Origin: an uncultured Muribaculaceae bacterium
GTDB taxonomy: Bacteria; Bacteroidota; Bacteroidia; Bacteroidales; Muribaculaceae
DNA: 64,000 nucleotides
Direction: 5' to 3'
Assembly: GCA_910589055.1 (NCBI GenBank)
Contig: CAJURN010000015.1
Location: 15,369-79,368, forward strand
Part shown: positions 1 through 9,035 of the stretch, piece by piece
Layout of the letters: each line of letters begins with the position of its first letter
Numbering within the stretch: position 1 is the stretch's first letter
Notes under the pieces: generated by a model
Told to the model about the DNA's origin: nothing
Seen by the model: only the letters and a program-made list of their open reading frames with translations
Database searches by the model: none
Program-made: the position numbers and the translations under genes

Positions 1-1805
1 ATCTCGGCGTTGTCCTTCTCAACTGTGTCGGCCAGGGGCTTGATCTCGGCGTCGAGAGCTGACGACGCTTCGTCGCGCATCTTCACAACCAGCGGATGCT
101 CGGTGTTGACAACAAGCATGTAGCTGTCGGGGAGTTCGCCGTAGAAATTCATGCCCGGCTGAAGTGCGGCCAAGTCCTTCATGCGTCGCATGTATTCGTT
201 CTGAGTGATTACGATAGGCTGGTCGGTGGGAGCGAGCGCCTCGAACGATACGAGGAATGAAGTCTTGTCGATGACGGGGAGCTGTGAGTTGAACACAGTT
301 GTCATGATATTGCGCTGGAGCGGCGTGAGGTCGGCTTCCTTGCGGCCTGATTTGCGGATGAGGTTGTCGATAACGTCGGAGTCGACACGGACAAGGCGGG
401 TCTTTTCAAGTTTCTGTTCGAGCAGACCCACGAAATGATTGTCGAGCTGTCCGTCAAGCAGCAGCACATTGTAGCCCTTGTCGTTGGCGGCCTTGATGTA
501 GCTGTGCTGAGCCACGGGGTCTGTGGTGTACAGGTAGATGATATTGCCGTCGGAGTCGGTCTGCGATGCTTCAACGAGAGTCTTGTACTCGTCGAGGGTG
601 TAATACTTGCCCTCGGTGTCCTTCAGGAGAAGGAATTTCATGGCCTGCTCGCAGAATTTCTCGTCGGTGAGCATGCCGTAGATGATGAACAGGCGGATAT
701 CGTCCCATTTCTTTTCGTATTCGGCGCGGTCGGCCTTGAAAAGCTCTTCAAGACGGGAAGCGACTTTCTTTGTGATGTAGCCGGAGATTTTTTTCACGGC
801 AGTGTCGCTCTGGAGATAGGAACGCGACACGTTCAGAGGGATGTCGGGCGAATCAATCACACCCTGCATCAGGGTCATGAACTCGGGCACGACGCCTTCC
901 ACGGAGTCGGTGACAAAAACCTGGTTGCAATAGAGGGAGATGCGGTTCTTGTTGATGTCGAAATTCGACTTGATTTTCGGGAAGTAGAGTATGCCGGTGA
1001 GGGTGAAAGGATAGTCCACGTTGAGGTGAATCCAGAACAGAGGATCGTCCTGGCCGGGATAAAGTTCGGAGTAGAAGTTGCGGTAGTCCTCGTCGGTAAG
1101 GTCGGCCGGTTTCTTGGTCCACAGAGGTTCGGTGGCGTTTACCACGAGATCGCGGTCGGTATCGACGTATTTTCCGTCCTTCCATTCCTGCTCCTTGCCG
1201 GAGATTACGGGCACGGGAAGGAAGCGGCAATACTTTTTCAGAAGTGTGTCGATGCGTATCTGGTCGAGGAATTCCTTGCTTTCCTCGTCGATGTAAAGAA
1301 TGATGTCGGTACCACGGTCGGTGCGGTCGCCCGCGCTCATGGTGTACTCGGGAGATCCGTCACATTCCCAGCGCACGGATTCGGCGCCGTCTTTGTAGCT
1401 GAGCGAGTTGATTACAACTTTCTTCGCCACCATGAAGGCCGAATAGAATCCGAGGCCAAAGTGGCCGATGATTGAATTTGCGGTGTCTTTGTATTTTTCA
1501 AGAAATTCCTCGGCGCCGGAGAAGGCAATCTGATTGATGTACTTGTCGATGTCTTCGGCGGTCATGCCCACGCCGCGGTCGCTCACGGTAAGCGTTCCGG
1601 CTTCCTTGTCGACAGTCACACGCACGTCGAGCGTGCCGAGCTCGCCCTTGAATTCTCCGAAAGATGAGAGTGTGCGGATTTTCTGGGTTGCGTCAACTGC
1701 GTTGGAAACGAGTTCGCGGAGAAAGATTTCGTGGTCGCTGTAAAGAAATTTTTTGATGACGGGGAAGATGTTCTCAGTCGTTACCCCGATTTTTCCTGTT
1801 GCCAT
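1..1805 (-). CDS. htpG: HtpG (Hsp90-family chaperone), 3' end beyond window
   Basis: ATP-dependent cytosolic chaperone of the Hsp90 family. The frame reads from ATG at 1805 to the window edge (601 codons) without a stop; the family is usually about 620-690 residues here, so only the end of the C-terminal dimerisation domain is missing. The N-terminal GHKL ATPase shows ELVSNAVDA (Mg/ATP N-box), DRGVGMT and the glycine-rich FGFGFYSAF lid motif; the middle domain includes the conserved FWIHLNVDYPF and GILYFP stretches and NVSRSYLQ. DRG in place of the more common DNG in the second nucleotide motif is, as I recall, usual in Bacteroidetes. The leader is A/T-rich with no clear -7 box. It lies downstream of clpC but is separated by a terminator, so it is probably its own transcript. 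Confidence 0.96.
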   Translation of the reverse strand, partial: MATGKIGVTTENIFPVIKKFLYSDHEIFLRELVSNAVDATQKIRTLSSFGEFKGELGTLDVRVTVDKEAGTLTVSDRGVGMTAEDIDKYINQIAFSGAEEFLEKYKDTANSIIGHFGLGFYSAFMVAKKVVINSLSYKDGAESVRWECDGSPEYTMSAGDRTDRGTDIILYIDEESKEFLDQIRIDTLLKKYCRFLPVPVISGKEQEWKDGKYVDTDRDLVVNATEPLWTKKPADLTDEDYRNFYSELYPGQDDPLFWIHLNVDYPFTLTGILYFPKIKSNFDINKNRISLYCNQVFVTDSVEGVVPEFMTLMQGVIDSPDIPLNVSRSYLQSDTAVKKISGYITKKVASRLEELFKADRAEYEKKWDDIRLFIIYGMLTDEKFCEQAMKFLLLKDTEGKYYTLDEYKTLVEASQTDSDGNIIYLYTTDPVAQHSYIKAANDKGYNVLLLDGQLDNHFVGLLEQKLEKTRLVRVDSDVIDNLIRKSGRKEADLTPLQRNIMTTVFNSQLPVIDKTSFLVSFEALAPTDQPIVITQNEYMRRMKDLAALQPGMNFYGELPDSYMLVVNTEHPLVVKMRDEASSALDAEIKPLADTVEKDNAE

Positions 1806-1869
1806 ATATTATATAGTTTTTGAGTTTTTTGCTGAAAATAGATTTGTTGTCGCTGTTATAACAACATGC

Positions 1870-1903
1870 AAAAAAAATGCCATGCCGTCAGGCATGACAT
1901 TTT
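1870..1903 (-). terminator. Intrinsic terminator after clpC
   Basis: Read on the minus strand, an imperfect stem made of ATGTCATGCC and GGCATGGCAT around a GTCA-type loop is followed by a run of eight T. It lies about 180 bases beyond the clpC stop and before htpG, so it should separate the two minus-strand transcription units. Confidence 0.75.
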
Positions 1904-1933
1904 GGCAGATTTATGTAAGTTTAGCATAATTTT

Positions 1934-2083
1934 AGGCAAGAAGGCATATTAGGTAAGAAGGCAAATCAGGTAAAAAGGCAAGAAAATACCTATCCGTTGC
2001 CTGTTTACCTTTTCACCTGTTTGCCCAATCACCTCCTTTGCAATTTCTTGCCTGCCGAAGGCAATTGCCTTTTCACCTTCTTG
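1934..2083. repeat. Array of short AGGYAAR/AAGGCA repeats in both orientations
   Basis: Three direct copies of a 17-bp unit start at 1934, 1951 and 1968, each opening with AGGYAARAAGGCA. From about 1997 to 2083 the same words appear inverted (TTGCCT, TTTACCT, TTTCACCT, TTCTTGCC), and 2058-2071 is a perfect 14-bp palindrome AAGGCAATTGCCTT. The block sits between the clpC stop and its terminator, so it would form a long imperfect hairpin in the clpC 3' UTR. Function unknown. Confidence 0.7.
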
Positions 2084-2084
2084 C

Positions 2085-4676
2085 CTATTCCTCCGGATTC
2101 TCGAGAAGGGGCTGCTCCGAGGGCGGAAGGACATGTGTGGTGATTTTTTCCGTCTCGCGGTCGTAATCCACGATGATTTCAGATGCGTCTCCCACGGTTC
2201 CGCTCAGCAGAAGCTCGGCAAGCTCGTCCTCAAGATATTTCTGGATGGCGCGCTTGAGCGGACGTGCGCCGAACTGTACATCGCAGCCTTTCGATGCGAT
2301 GAAGTTCTTGGCCTCGTCGCTGATAGTGATTGTGTAGCCGAGGTCGCCGAGACGGTGGTAGAATCCCGACAGTTCGATGTCGATGATTTTGAAAATAGCG
2401 TCGCGGTCGAGCTGGTCGAATATCACGATGTCGTCGATTCGGTTAAGGAACTCAGGCGAAAATGCCTTGTTGAGAGCCTTTGACAGCACTCCGTGGGAAT
2501 ATTCACGGTCGACCTCGCGGGTGGTGAAGCCCACTCCGGAGCCGAATTCCTTGAGCTGACGTGTTCCGATGTTCGAGGTCATGATGATTATGGTGTTCTT
2601 GAAGTCGATACGGCGTCCGAGACTGTCGGTGAGACGGCCTTCGTCCATCACCTGCAGGAGCAGGTTGAACACGTCGGGATGAGCCTTTTCGATTTCGTCA
2701 AGGAGCACGACGGAGTAGGGGTGGCGGCGCACGCGTTCGGTGAGCTGGCCTCCTTCCTCGTATCCTACGTAGCCGGGAGGCGCTCCGATAAGGCGCGACA
2801 CGCTGAATTTCTCCATATATTCGCTCATGTCGATTCGCACAAGGGTATCGGCGGAGTCAAAAAGGTATTCGGCGAGTTTCTTGGCAAGGTGTGTTTTTCC
2901 CACACCGGTGGGGCCGAGGAACATGAATGTGCCGATGGGTTTGTTGGGGTCTTTCAGGCCCAGACGGTTGCGCTGGATTGCCTTTACGATCTTGGCGATG
3001 GCGGCATCCTGACCGATGATGGAGCTTTTGAGTTTCGGACCCATCTCAAGAAGGCGTATGCCTTCGGCCTGAGCGATGCGCTGAACGGGCACGCCTGTCA
3101 TCATCGCAACGACTTCGGCCACGCGGTCGGCATCGACAACCTCGCGGTTTTCCTCCATGGCCTTTTCCCATACCTTGCGTTCTTCCTCGATTCGGCGGGC
3201 AAGTTCGCTGGCCTCGTCGCGGAGCTTGGTGGCACGGGCGAAATCATGAGCCTGGGCGGCTTCTGACTTCTCGGCGCTGATGCGTTCATATTCTTTCTCG
3301 AGAGCCTCGAAAGCGGGCGGAACGGATATATTTGTGATTCGTACGCGCGAGCCGGCTTCGTCGAGTGCGTCGATGGCCTTGTCGGGGAAATTGCGGTCGG
3401 ACACGTAGCGGTCGGTGAGTTTCACGCAGGCTTCGAGTGCCTCGGGGGTGTAGATGACGCCGTGGTGTTCCTCGTATTTGGGCTTGATGTTGTTGAGAAT
3501 CGTGAGGGTTTCCTCTGCGGTCGTGGGCTCAACCATCACTTTCTGGAAGCGGCGTTCGAGTGCACCGTCCTTTTCTATATTGACACGGTACTCGTCAAGG
3601 GTCGTTGCGCCGATGCACTGGATTTCGCCGCGTGCGAGGGCGGGTTTGAGCAGGTTGGCCGCGTCCATCGAGCCTTGGGCGTTTCCGGCTCCGACGATGG
3701 TGTGGATTTCGTCGATAAACAGGATTACGTCGGGATTCTTGGTAAGCTCATTGAGGATGGCTTTGATTCGTTCCTCGAACTCGCCGCGGTATTTTGTACC
3801 GGCCACAATCGAGGCCATGTCGAGCGACACCACGCGTTTGTCGAAGAGGATGCGCGACACCTTTCGCTGGATAATGCGGAGTGCCAGACCTTCGACGATA
3901 GCGGATTTTCCCACGCCGGGTTCGCCGATGAGCACGGGATTGTTTTTCTTGCGGCGGCTCAAAATCTGGGCAAGGCGTTCGATTTCGACCTCGCGGCCTA
4001 CCACGGGGTCGAGCTTTCCGAGTTCGGCGGCACGGGTCATGTCGTTGCCGAACTTGTCGAGCATCGGGGTGTCGCCACCGCGTGAGCCGCGGCGGAATTT
4101 TCCGGCTCCGGCCTTGGCGTCGTCGCTCTTGGGCGACTGCTTGGCCTGCCCGGAATCGCCCTGCGAGGGACGTTCCGGAGCGGCGTCCTCGTCCGGATCG
4201 TCGGCGAAGTCGGCGCCGGCACGCGGAGCGGAAGCTATGTCGGCCATGGCTTCGCGCCGCAGGGTCTCGTAGTCGAGACCGGCTGATATGTAGTTTTGGA
4301 TCAATGACATGTTTCTTACTTCTTTGTTGTGGAACAGAGCAAGCAGGAGATGCTCAACGTCGACCTGTTCGGCTTTCAGGTATCGCGCTTCGAGAATCGC
4401 GAGCTTGATTACAAGGGTTACTATGCGGTTGAAATAGCCCGGAATATCCTCCCGGGGAGCGTTTTCATAAAGAGCCATGTCGAGTTCTTCCTTGAGCTCG
4501 GCAAGGCGTTCACGGCCTACCACGCGCTCCATCAGAGCCGCCGAAGCCGTTCCCGGTTCGGAGAGTTCGAGCAGCAGGTGCGCAGGCATGATGGTGCTGT
4601 TGTTGTGTTGCACGCATTGGTGTCTGAGCCTCTGGATGAGCTCGCGGGCGGAGTCTGTATATTGCTTGTTTTCCAT
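2085..4676 (-). CDS. clpC: ClpC-type AAA+ unfoldase/disaggregase
   Basis: Class I Clp ATPase of 863 residues that unfolds proteins, normally for delivery to ClpP, in the cytosol. Domains in order: Clp_N repeats (residues about 5-150), an acidic low-complexity linker (about 155-200), first AAA+ module with Walker A GEPGVGKS at 251-258 and Walker B ILFIDEIHT, a middle UVR-like coiled region (RDEASELARRIEEERKVWEKA), second AAA+ module with Walker A GPTGVGKT and Walker B VVLLDEIEKAHP, and a Clp D2-small C-terminal domain. The short middle domain argues for ClpC rather than ClpB. The start MENKQYT places the Clp_N domain at its usual distance. A perfect sigma-54-type promoter lies 13 bases upstream. 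Divergent from gyrA. Confidence 0.95.
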   Translation of the reverse strand: MENKQYTDSARELIQRLRHQCVQHNNSTIMPAHLLLELSEPGTASAALMERVVGRERLAELKEELDMALYENAPREDIPGYFNRIVTLVIKLAILEARYLKAEQVDVEHLLLALFHNKEVRNMSLIQNYISAGLDYETLRREAMADIASAPRAGADFADDPDEDAAPERPSQGDSGQAKQSPKSDDAKAGAGKFRRGSRGGDTPMLDKFGNDMTRAAELGKLDPVVGREVEIERLAQILSRRKKNNPVLIGEPGVGKSAIVEGLALRIIQRKVSRILFDKRVVSLDMASIVAGTKYRGEFEERIKAILNELTKNPDVILFIDEIHTIVGAGNAQGSMDAANLLKPALARGEIQCIGATTLDEYRVNIEKDGALERRFQKVMVEPTTAEETLTILNNIKPKYEEHHGVIYTPEALEACVKLTDRYVSDRNFPDKAIDALDEAGSRVRITNISVPPAFEALEKEYERISAEKSEAAQAHDFARATKLRDEASELARRIEEERKVWEKAMEENREVVDADRVAEVVAMMTGVPVQRIAQAEGIRLLEMGPKLKSSIIGQDAAIAKIVKAIQRNRLGLKDPNKPIGTFMFLGPTGVGKTHLAKKLAEYLFDSADTLVRIDMSEYMEKFSVSRLIGAPPGYVGYEEGGQLTERVRRHPYSVVLLDEIEKAHPDVFNLLLQVMDEGRLTDSLGRRIDFKNTIIIMTSNIGTRQLKEFGSGVGFTTREVDREYSHGVLSKALNKAFSPEFLNRIDDIVIFDQLDRDAIFKIIDIELSGFYHRLGDLGYTITISDEAKNFIASKGCDVQFGARPLKRAIQKYLEDELAELLLSGTVGDASEIIVDYDRETEKITTHVLPPSEQPLLENPEE

Positions 4677-4688
4677 ATTGTGATGCTA

Positions 4689-4706
4689 ATGCAAGAACTG
4701 TGCCAA
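4689..4706 (-). promoter_or_regulatory. Sigma-54 (RpoN) type promoter match upstream of clpC
   Basis: On the minus strand the sequence TTGGCACAGTTCTTGCAT matches the RpoN consensus YTGGCACR-N4-TTGCW at every defined position, with ten bases between the GG and GC pairs as required. The predicted start point (about 4679) is only about three bases before the clpC ATG, which is unusually short and is the main reason for caution. Confidence 0.55.
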
Positions 4707-4790
4707 GTATTGCGAATAAGCGGCACTTTAAAATAAAATAAAATTTGGCCTTCAAAAGTTCAAAAGTACTATTTTTCCGAAAAAAAACCG

Positions 4791-4798
4791 TACCTTTG
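4791..4798 (+). promoter_or_regulatory. -7 box of the gyrA promoter
   Basis: TACCTTTG matches the Bacteroides -7 consensus TAnnTTTG exactly, about 90 bases before the gyrA ATG at 4889. No good -33 element is visible. Its position inside the upstream extension of the gyrA frame supports the shorter gyrA start. Confidence 0.6.
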
Positions 4799-4888
4799 TA
4801 TGATAATTTTAAGAAGAAAAAATCCGGGCTTCCCCCGCCCGAATCCTCTTTTTTATCCAAACGACTAATTAGCATCACTTTATACAGC

Positions 4889-7486
4889 ATGATGGAAGAA
4901 GATCGTATTTTTAAGATCAGTATTGAAAATGAAATGAAGTCGGCCTACATCGACTATTCCATGTCGGTGATTGTGTCGCGTGCCCTCCCTGATGTCCGTG
5001 ACGGTATGAAACCCGTACACCGCCGTGTGCTTTTCGGAATGGACGAGATGGGCAATAACAGCAATAAACCCCACAAGAAAGCTGCCAACTGCGTAGGTGA
5101 GGTAATGGGTAAGTATCACCCCCACGGTGACTCGTCGATCTACGGCACGGTAGTGCGTATGGCTCAGGACTGGGCTCTACGCTACACCCTCGTCGACGGT
5201 CATGGTAACTTCGGTTCTATCGACGGCGACTCCCCCGCGGCCATGCGTTACACGGAAGTGCGTCTTTCCCGCATGGGAGAGGAAATGCTCCGCGACATCG
5301 ACTCCGACACAGTTGATTTCCAGCCCAACTACGATAACTCCCGCCGTGAGCCGGTGGTTCTTCCCACCCGTTTCCCCAACCTGCTTGTGAACGGTGCCTC
5401 CGGTATCGCCGTAGGTATGGCTACCAACATGCCGCCTCACAACCTTACCGAGTCAATCAACGCTTCAATCGCGCTCATCGACAACCCCGAGCTCACCATT
5501 CCGGAACTGATGGAGCACATCACTGCTCCCGACTTCCCCACAGGCGGTATCATCTACGGCTACAACGGCGTACGCGACGCCTATGAGACCGGCCGCGGAC
5601 GTATCGTTATCCGTGCACGTGCCGAAATCGAATCCGGCAATACCCACGACACCATCGTTATTCATGAGATCCCCTACGGAGTCAACAAGGCTGAGCTTGT
5701 AAAATACATCGCCGAACTTGTCAACGAGAAGAAAATCGACGGTATCGCCGACATCAACGACGAGAGCGACTACAAGGGCATGCGCATTGTAATTAAGGTG
5801 AAGACCGACGCCAATGCGAACGTTGTGCTCAACAAGCTCTTCAAGATGACCCAGCTTCAGGCGTCGTTCAGCGTCAACAACGTGGCTCTCGTAAATGGCC
5901 GTCCGCGCACGCTCAACATCAAGGAGCTGCTCCAGGCGTTTGTCGACCACCGTCATGAAGTGGTTATCCGCCGCACCAATTTCGAGCTCAGAAAAGCCCG
6001 CGAGCGCGCCCACATCCTCGAAGGTTTGATGATTGCCGTCGAGAATATCGACGAGGTAATCAATATCATCCGCTCGTCGTCGACTCCCGACGAAGCCCGT
6101 CAGCGACTCTCTGAACGCTTCGGCCTGTCGGAAGTACAGACCCAGGCAATCGTTGACATGCGTCTGCGCAGCCTTACAGCCCTGATGATTGACGACCTCC
6201 GCCGCGACATCGACGAAATCCACGCACGCATCGCCGAGCTCGAGCTTATCCTCACCGACGACCACGTGTGCCGCGAGCTCATCAAGACGGAACTTATCGA
6301 GGTACGCGACAAATTCGGCGACGAACGCCGCACCACCATCGACTACACCGCAGGCGACTTCAATGCCGAAGACTTCTATGCCGACGACGACATGATTATC
6401 ACAATCTCTCATCTCGGATATATCAAGCGTACTCCGCTGGCCGATTTCCGCGCCCAGAACCGCGGCGGTGTGGGAGCCAAAGGCAGCGACACCCGCGATT
6501 CCGACTTCATCGAGCACATCTACACCGCATCCATGCACAACACGATGCTCTTCTTCACCGACAAGGGTCTCGTGTACAAGATGCGTGTCTATGACCTCCC
6601 CGAAGGAGCCAAGAACAGCAAAGGCCGTGCGCTTCAGAACCTCCTCAACATCGAGGCAGGCGACCAGGTCAACGCCTTTATCCGCATCAAGCAGATTGAC
6701 GATCCCGAATTCACCGGCTCGCACTACCTCGTGTTCGCCACCAAAAACGGTATCATCAAGAAGACTTCACTTGCCGAATACGCCCGTGTGCTTGCCAAGG
6801 GTAAGAAGGCCATCGTTATCCGCGAGGGCGACAAACTTATCGGCGTAGAGCTTACCGACGGCAATTCCGAAATCCTCATGGCTAACCGCAATGGCCGTGC
6901 AATCCGCTTCCACGAGTCCAAGCTCAGGACAATGGGACGTGTGTCCACCGGTGTGCGCGGCATGCGCCTCGACGACGACGGCCGCGATGAAGTTGTAGGA
7001 CTTGTCACTATGGGTGCCGACACCGACAACAGCGTCATGGTGCTTTCTCAGGAAGGCTTCGGCAAACGTTCGGTTCTCGACAGCTACCGCATCACCAACC
7101 GTGGCGGAAAGGGCGTCAAGACAATGAACATCACCGAAAAGACCGGTACTCTCGTCGCCTTCAAGAGCGTCAACGACGACAACGACCTCGTTATCATCAA
7201 CAAGTCGGGTATCACACTGCGTATCCACGTTGCCGACCTCCGTATCATGGGTCGTGCCACACAGGGTGTGCGCATCATCAACCTTGACAAGCGCAACGAC
7301 GTTATAGCTTCGGTATGCTGTGTGGATGCCGATCCCGAGGAAGAAACAGTTGAGGTGCTCGACGCCGAAGAACTCCCCGGACTCTCCGATGCCGAAGTTG
7401 AGGCAGACGAAGAAATTGTGGAAGAAGAGGAAATCGACGACGCAGCCGAAGAAAATGACTCCGAAGAAAACGACTCCATAGAATGA
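4889..7486 (+). CDS. gyrA: DNA gyrase subunit A
   Basis: Breakage-reunion subunit of DNA gyrase (865 residues), partner of GyrB in ATP-driven negative supercoiling. The N-terminal topoisomerase IIA domain has the quinolone-region motif HPHGDSSIYGT and the active-site tyrosine in AAMRYTEVRLS (Y121). The C-terminal beta-pinwheel carries a GyrA box (QNRGGVGAKG), which favours GyrA over ParC. The last 50 or so residues are a strongly acidic tail. The residue matching E. coli Asp87 is glycine, which as I recall is natural in this phylum. The frame is open 48 codons further upstream, but that part contains the promoter box; MMEEDRIFKI at 4889 matches family starts. The stop is 35 bases before the next gene, so the two may be cotranscribed. 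Confidence 0.96.
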   Translation: MMEEDRIFKISIENEMKSAYIDYSMSVIVSRALPDVRDGMKPVHRRVLFGMDEMGNNSNKPHKKAANCVGEVMGKYHPHGDSSIYGTVVRMAQDWALRYTLVDGHGNFGSIDGDSPAAMRYTEVRLSRMGEEMLRDIDSDTVDFQPNYDNSRREPVVLPTRFPNLLVNGASGIAVGMATNMPPHNLTESINASIALIDNPELTIPELMEHITAPDFPTGGIIYGYNGVRDAYETGRGRIVIRARAEIESGNTHDTIVIHEIPYGVNKAELVKYIAELVNEKKIDGIADINDESDYKGMRIVIKVKTDANANVVLNKLFKMTQLQASFSVNNVALVNGRPRTLNIKELLQAFVDHRHEVVIRRTNFELRKARERAHILEGLMIAVENIDEVINIIRSSSTPDEARQRLSERFGLSEVQTQAIVDMRLRSLTALMIDDLRRDIDEIHARIAELELILTDDHVCRELIKTELIEVRDKFGDERRTTIDYTAGDFNAEDFYADDDMIITISHLGYIKRTPLADFRAQNRGGVGAKGSDTRDSDFIEHIYTASMHNTMLFFTDKGLVYKMRVYDLPEGAKNSKGRALQNLLNIEAGDQVNAFIRIKQIDDPEFTGSHYLVFATKNGIIKKTSLAEYARVLAKGKKAIVIREGDKLIGVELTDGNSEILMANRNGRAIRFHESKLRTMGRVSTGVRGMRLDDDGRDEVVGLVTMGADTDNSVMVLSQEGFGKRSVLDSYRITNRGGKGVKTMNITEKTGTLVAFKSVNDDNDLVIINKSGITLRIHVADLRIMGRATQGVRIINLDKRNDVIASVCCVDADPEEETVEVLDAEELPGLSDAEVEADEEIVEEEEIDDAAEENDSEENDSIE

Positions 7487-7521
7487 ACAACCTAATTTAT
7501 AACAATATAAAAACACTAAAG

Positions 7522-8754
7522 ATGAAAAAAATCAGTTTTCTGGCTCTTTGCCTCGCAGCAGGTTTCTGCGCCAATGCGCAGGAGGCTGTAGTTAAGGAAG
7601 CGGAACGCGCCATGAAAGGCGACCAGACTTTCGAGAAAGTTGTGGAAATCATCACTCCGGCTTTCCAGGATCCTCAGACCGCATCCGATGCCAAAACGTA
7701 CTACATCCCCGGTAACACCGCCTTCTCCCAGTACGACAAATTCCTGGCTCTGAAACAGCTCAATCAGCTCGACAAACTTCCCGCCAATCCCGAAGTTGCC
7801 ATGGGTAATCTTCTTGTCCAGGGCTACAACTACTTCATGAAGGCTCTCCCCCTTGACTCCGTGACAGATGCAAAGGGTAAAGTGAAGACTAAATATTCCA
7901 AGGACATGGTGAGCAAACTCGCCGGTCACTTCTCCGACTATACCTCTGCCGGTGTTGACCTTTTCAATGCAAAGGACTACAAGGGCGCGTATGACGCATG
8001 GGGAATCTTCGGCGCGTTGGCCGAAATGCCCGAGGTGGCAAAGAAAGTTGCCAACATGCCAGCCGATACCATCTTCGGTGAAATCTATTTCAACCAGGGT
8101 ATCGCCGCCTGGCAGATGAACGACCTTAAGGCCGCCCTCAAGTCTTTCCTTAACGCCAAGAGCAAAGGCTACACCAAAAAATCGGTTTATGACTACGCTC
8201 TTGCTGTTGCCGCAGGCGACAACAATAAGGAAGCCGTCCTCGAAGTTGCCAAGGAAGCTCTTCCCCTCTACGGAAAGGAAGACAACACCTACATGGGTCA
8301 GATCGTAAACTATTATCTCCAGAACAAGGAACTCGACAAGGCTTTTGACGTAATCAATCAGGCTATCGCTTCCGAACCCGACAACGCACAGTACTACGTT
8401 ATCCAGGGTGTGCTCTATGAAAACGCTGAAAAGCGTGCCGAAGCAAAGGCTGCCTACAAGAAAGCCGTTGAACTTGACGGAGAGAACGCACAGGCTCTCT
8501 ACAACTATGGCCGTCAGATCTGCGAGGATGCTTACGCACTCGGCGATTCCGCACCCACAAGCCCCGAGGAATACGACGCTTACTACGCTGAGAAAATCAA
8601 ACCTCTCTTTGTTGAAGCAGCAACCATCCTTGAAAAGGCTTTCGAGATTGACTCTGAAAACAGCGACATTCTCAAGTACCTCGAGAACGTTTACTACAAC
8701 CTCCGCGACGAAGAAAAGATGGAGTACACCAAGACCCGTCTTCAGAACCTCTGA
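7522..8754 (+). CDS. Secreted tetratricopeptide-repeat protein
   Basis: A 410-residue exported protein. The start MKKISFLALCLAAGFCANAQ is a classic signal peptide with cleavage after ANA-Q; the longer frame from 7483 would overlap gyrA and hide this signal. The mature part has degenerate helices and clearer TPR units (IYFNQGIAAWQMNDLKAALKSF; AQYYVIQGVLYENAEKRAEAKAAYKKAVEL), probably acting as a periplasmic or outer-membrane-associated scaffold. It follows gyrA closely and ends at a strong terminator. TPR proteins of this kind are common next to gyrA in Bacteroidales, as I recall; the specific role is unknown. Confidence 0.85.
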   Translation: MKKISFLALCLAAGFCANAQEAVVKEAERAMKGDQTFEKVVEIITPAFQDPQTASDAKTYYIPGNTAFSQYDKFLALKQLNQLDKLPANPEVAMGNLLVQGYNYFMKALPLDSVTDAKGKVKTKYSKDMVSKLAGHFSDYTSAGVDLFNAKDYKGAYDAWGIFGALAEMPEVAKKVANMPADTIFGEIYFNQGIAAWQMNDLKAALKSFLNAKSKGYTKKSVYDYALAVAAGDNNKEAVLEVAKEALPLYGKEDNTYMGQIVNYYLQNKELDKAFDVINQAIASEPDNAQYYVIQGVLYENAEKRAEAKAAYKKAVELDGENAQALYNYGRQICEDAYALGDSAPTSPEEYDAYYAEKIKPLFVEAATILEKAFEIDSENSDILKYLENVYYNLRDEEKMEYTKTRLQNL

Positions 8755-8773
8755 TTGTAGAAACTGAACAAAA

Positions 8774-8820
8774 CGAATCGCCCCAAAGGTCCGCAAGCCG
8801 GACTTTTGGGGCGATTTTTA
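8774..8820 (+). terminator. Intrinsic terminator after the gyrA-TPR unit
   Basis: Long stem ATCGCCCCAAAGGTCCG paired with CGGACTTTTGGGGCGAT around a five-base loop, followed by TTTTTA; begins about 20 bases after the TPR gene stop. Confidence 0.9.
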
Positions 8821-8960
8821 TTATTGAAGGTATTGACAACCATTCCACACGTTATTACGATATAGCTGCCAACGCACGTCCCGCAGGTTATCGGCGAAGC
8901 CGCTTTCGCAGAAAGACCCCGGTATCATAGCAATTAAGACAGTTCTGCAACACCCTCAAT

Positions 8961-9010
8961 AAAACACCCCGCACTCCGGGGCTTTGAGCCGAAGGGGTGC
9001 GGGGTGTGTT
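8961..9010 (-). terminator. Intrinsic terminator of the Sel1-repeat gene
   Basis: Read on the minus strand, ACACCCCGCACC pairs with AGTGCGGGGTGT and is followed by TTTTATT. It lies 25 bases past the stop of the minus-strand gene at 9036. The 140 bases between this and the preceding terminator hold nothing I can identify. Confidence 0.85.
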
Positions 9011-9035
9011 GGATTCGGATAAAGTAGTTCTTACA

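Noticed and set aside
435..1475. 346-codon open frame on plus opposite htpG
   Set aside because: It lies entirely antisense to a clear HtpG coding frame with intact family motifs; long antisense frames arise from codon bias here.
1934..2083. Repeat array as a CRISPR
   Set aside because: Units of 17 bp follow each other without spacers and occur in both orientations; no cas genes in the window.
5465..6724. 419-codon open frame on minus opposite gyrA
   Set aside because: Antisense shadow of GyrA; composition (many V, D, H, G) is typical of reverse-frame reading and no domain is visible.
7516..8796. 426-codon open frame on minus opposite the TPR gene
   Set aside because: Antisense to a protein with signal peptide and TPR repeats, crosses the terminator at 8774-8820, no family features.
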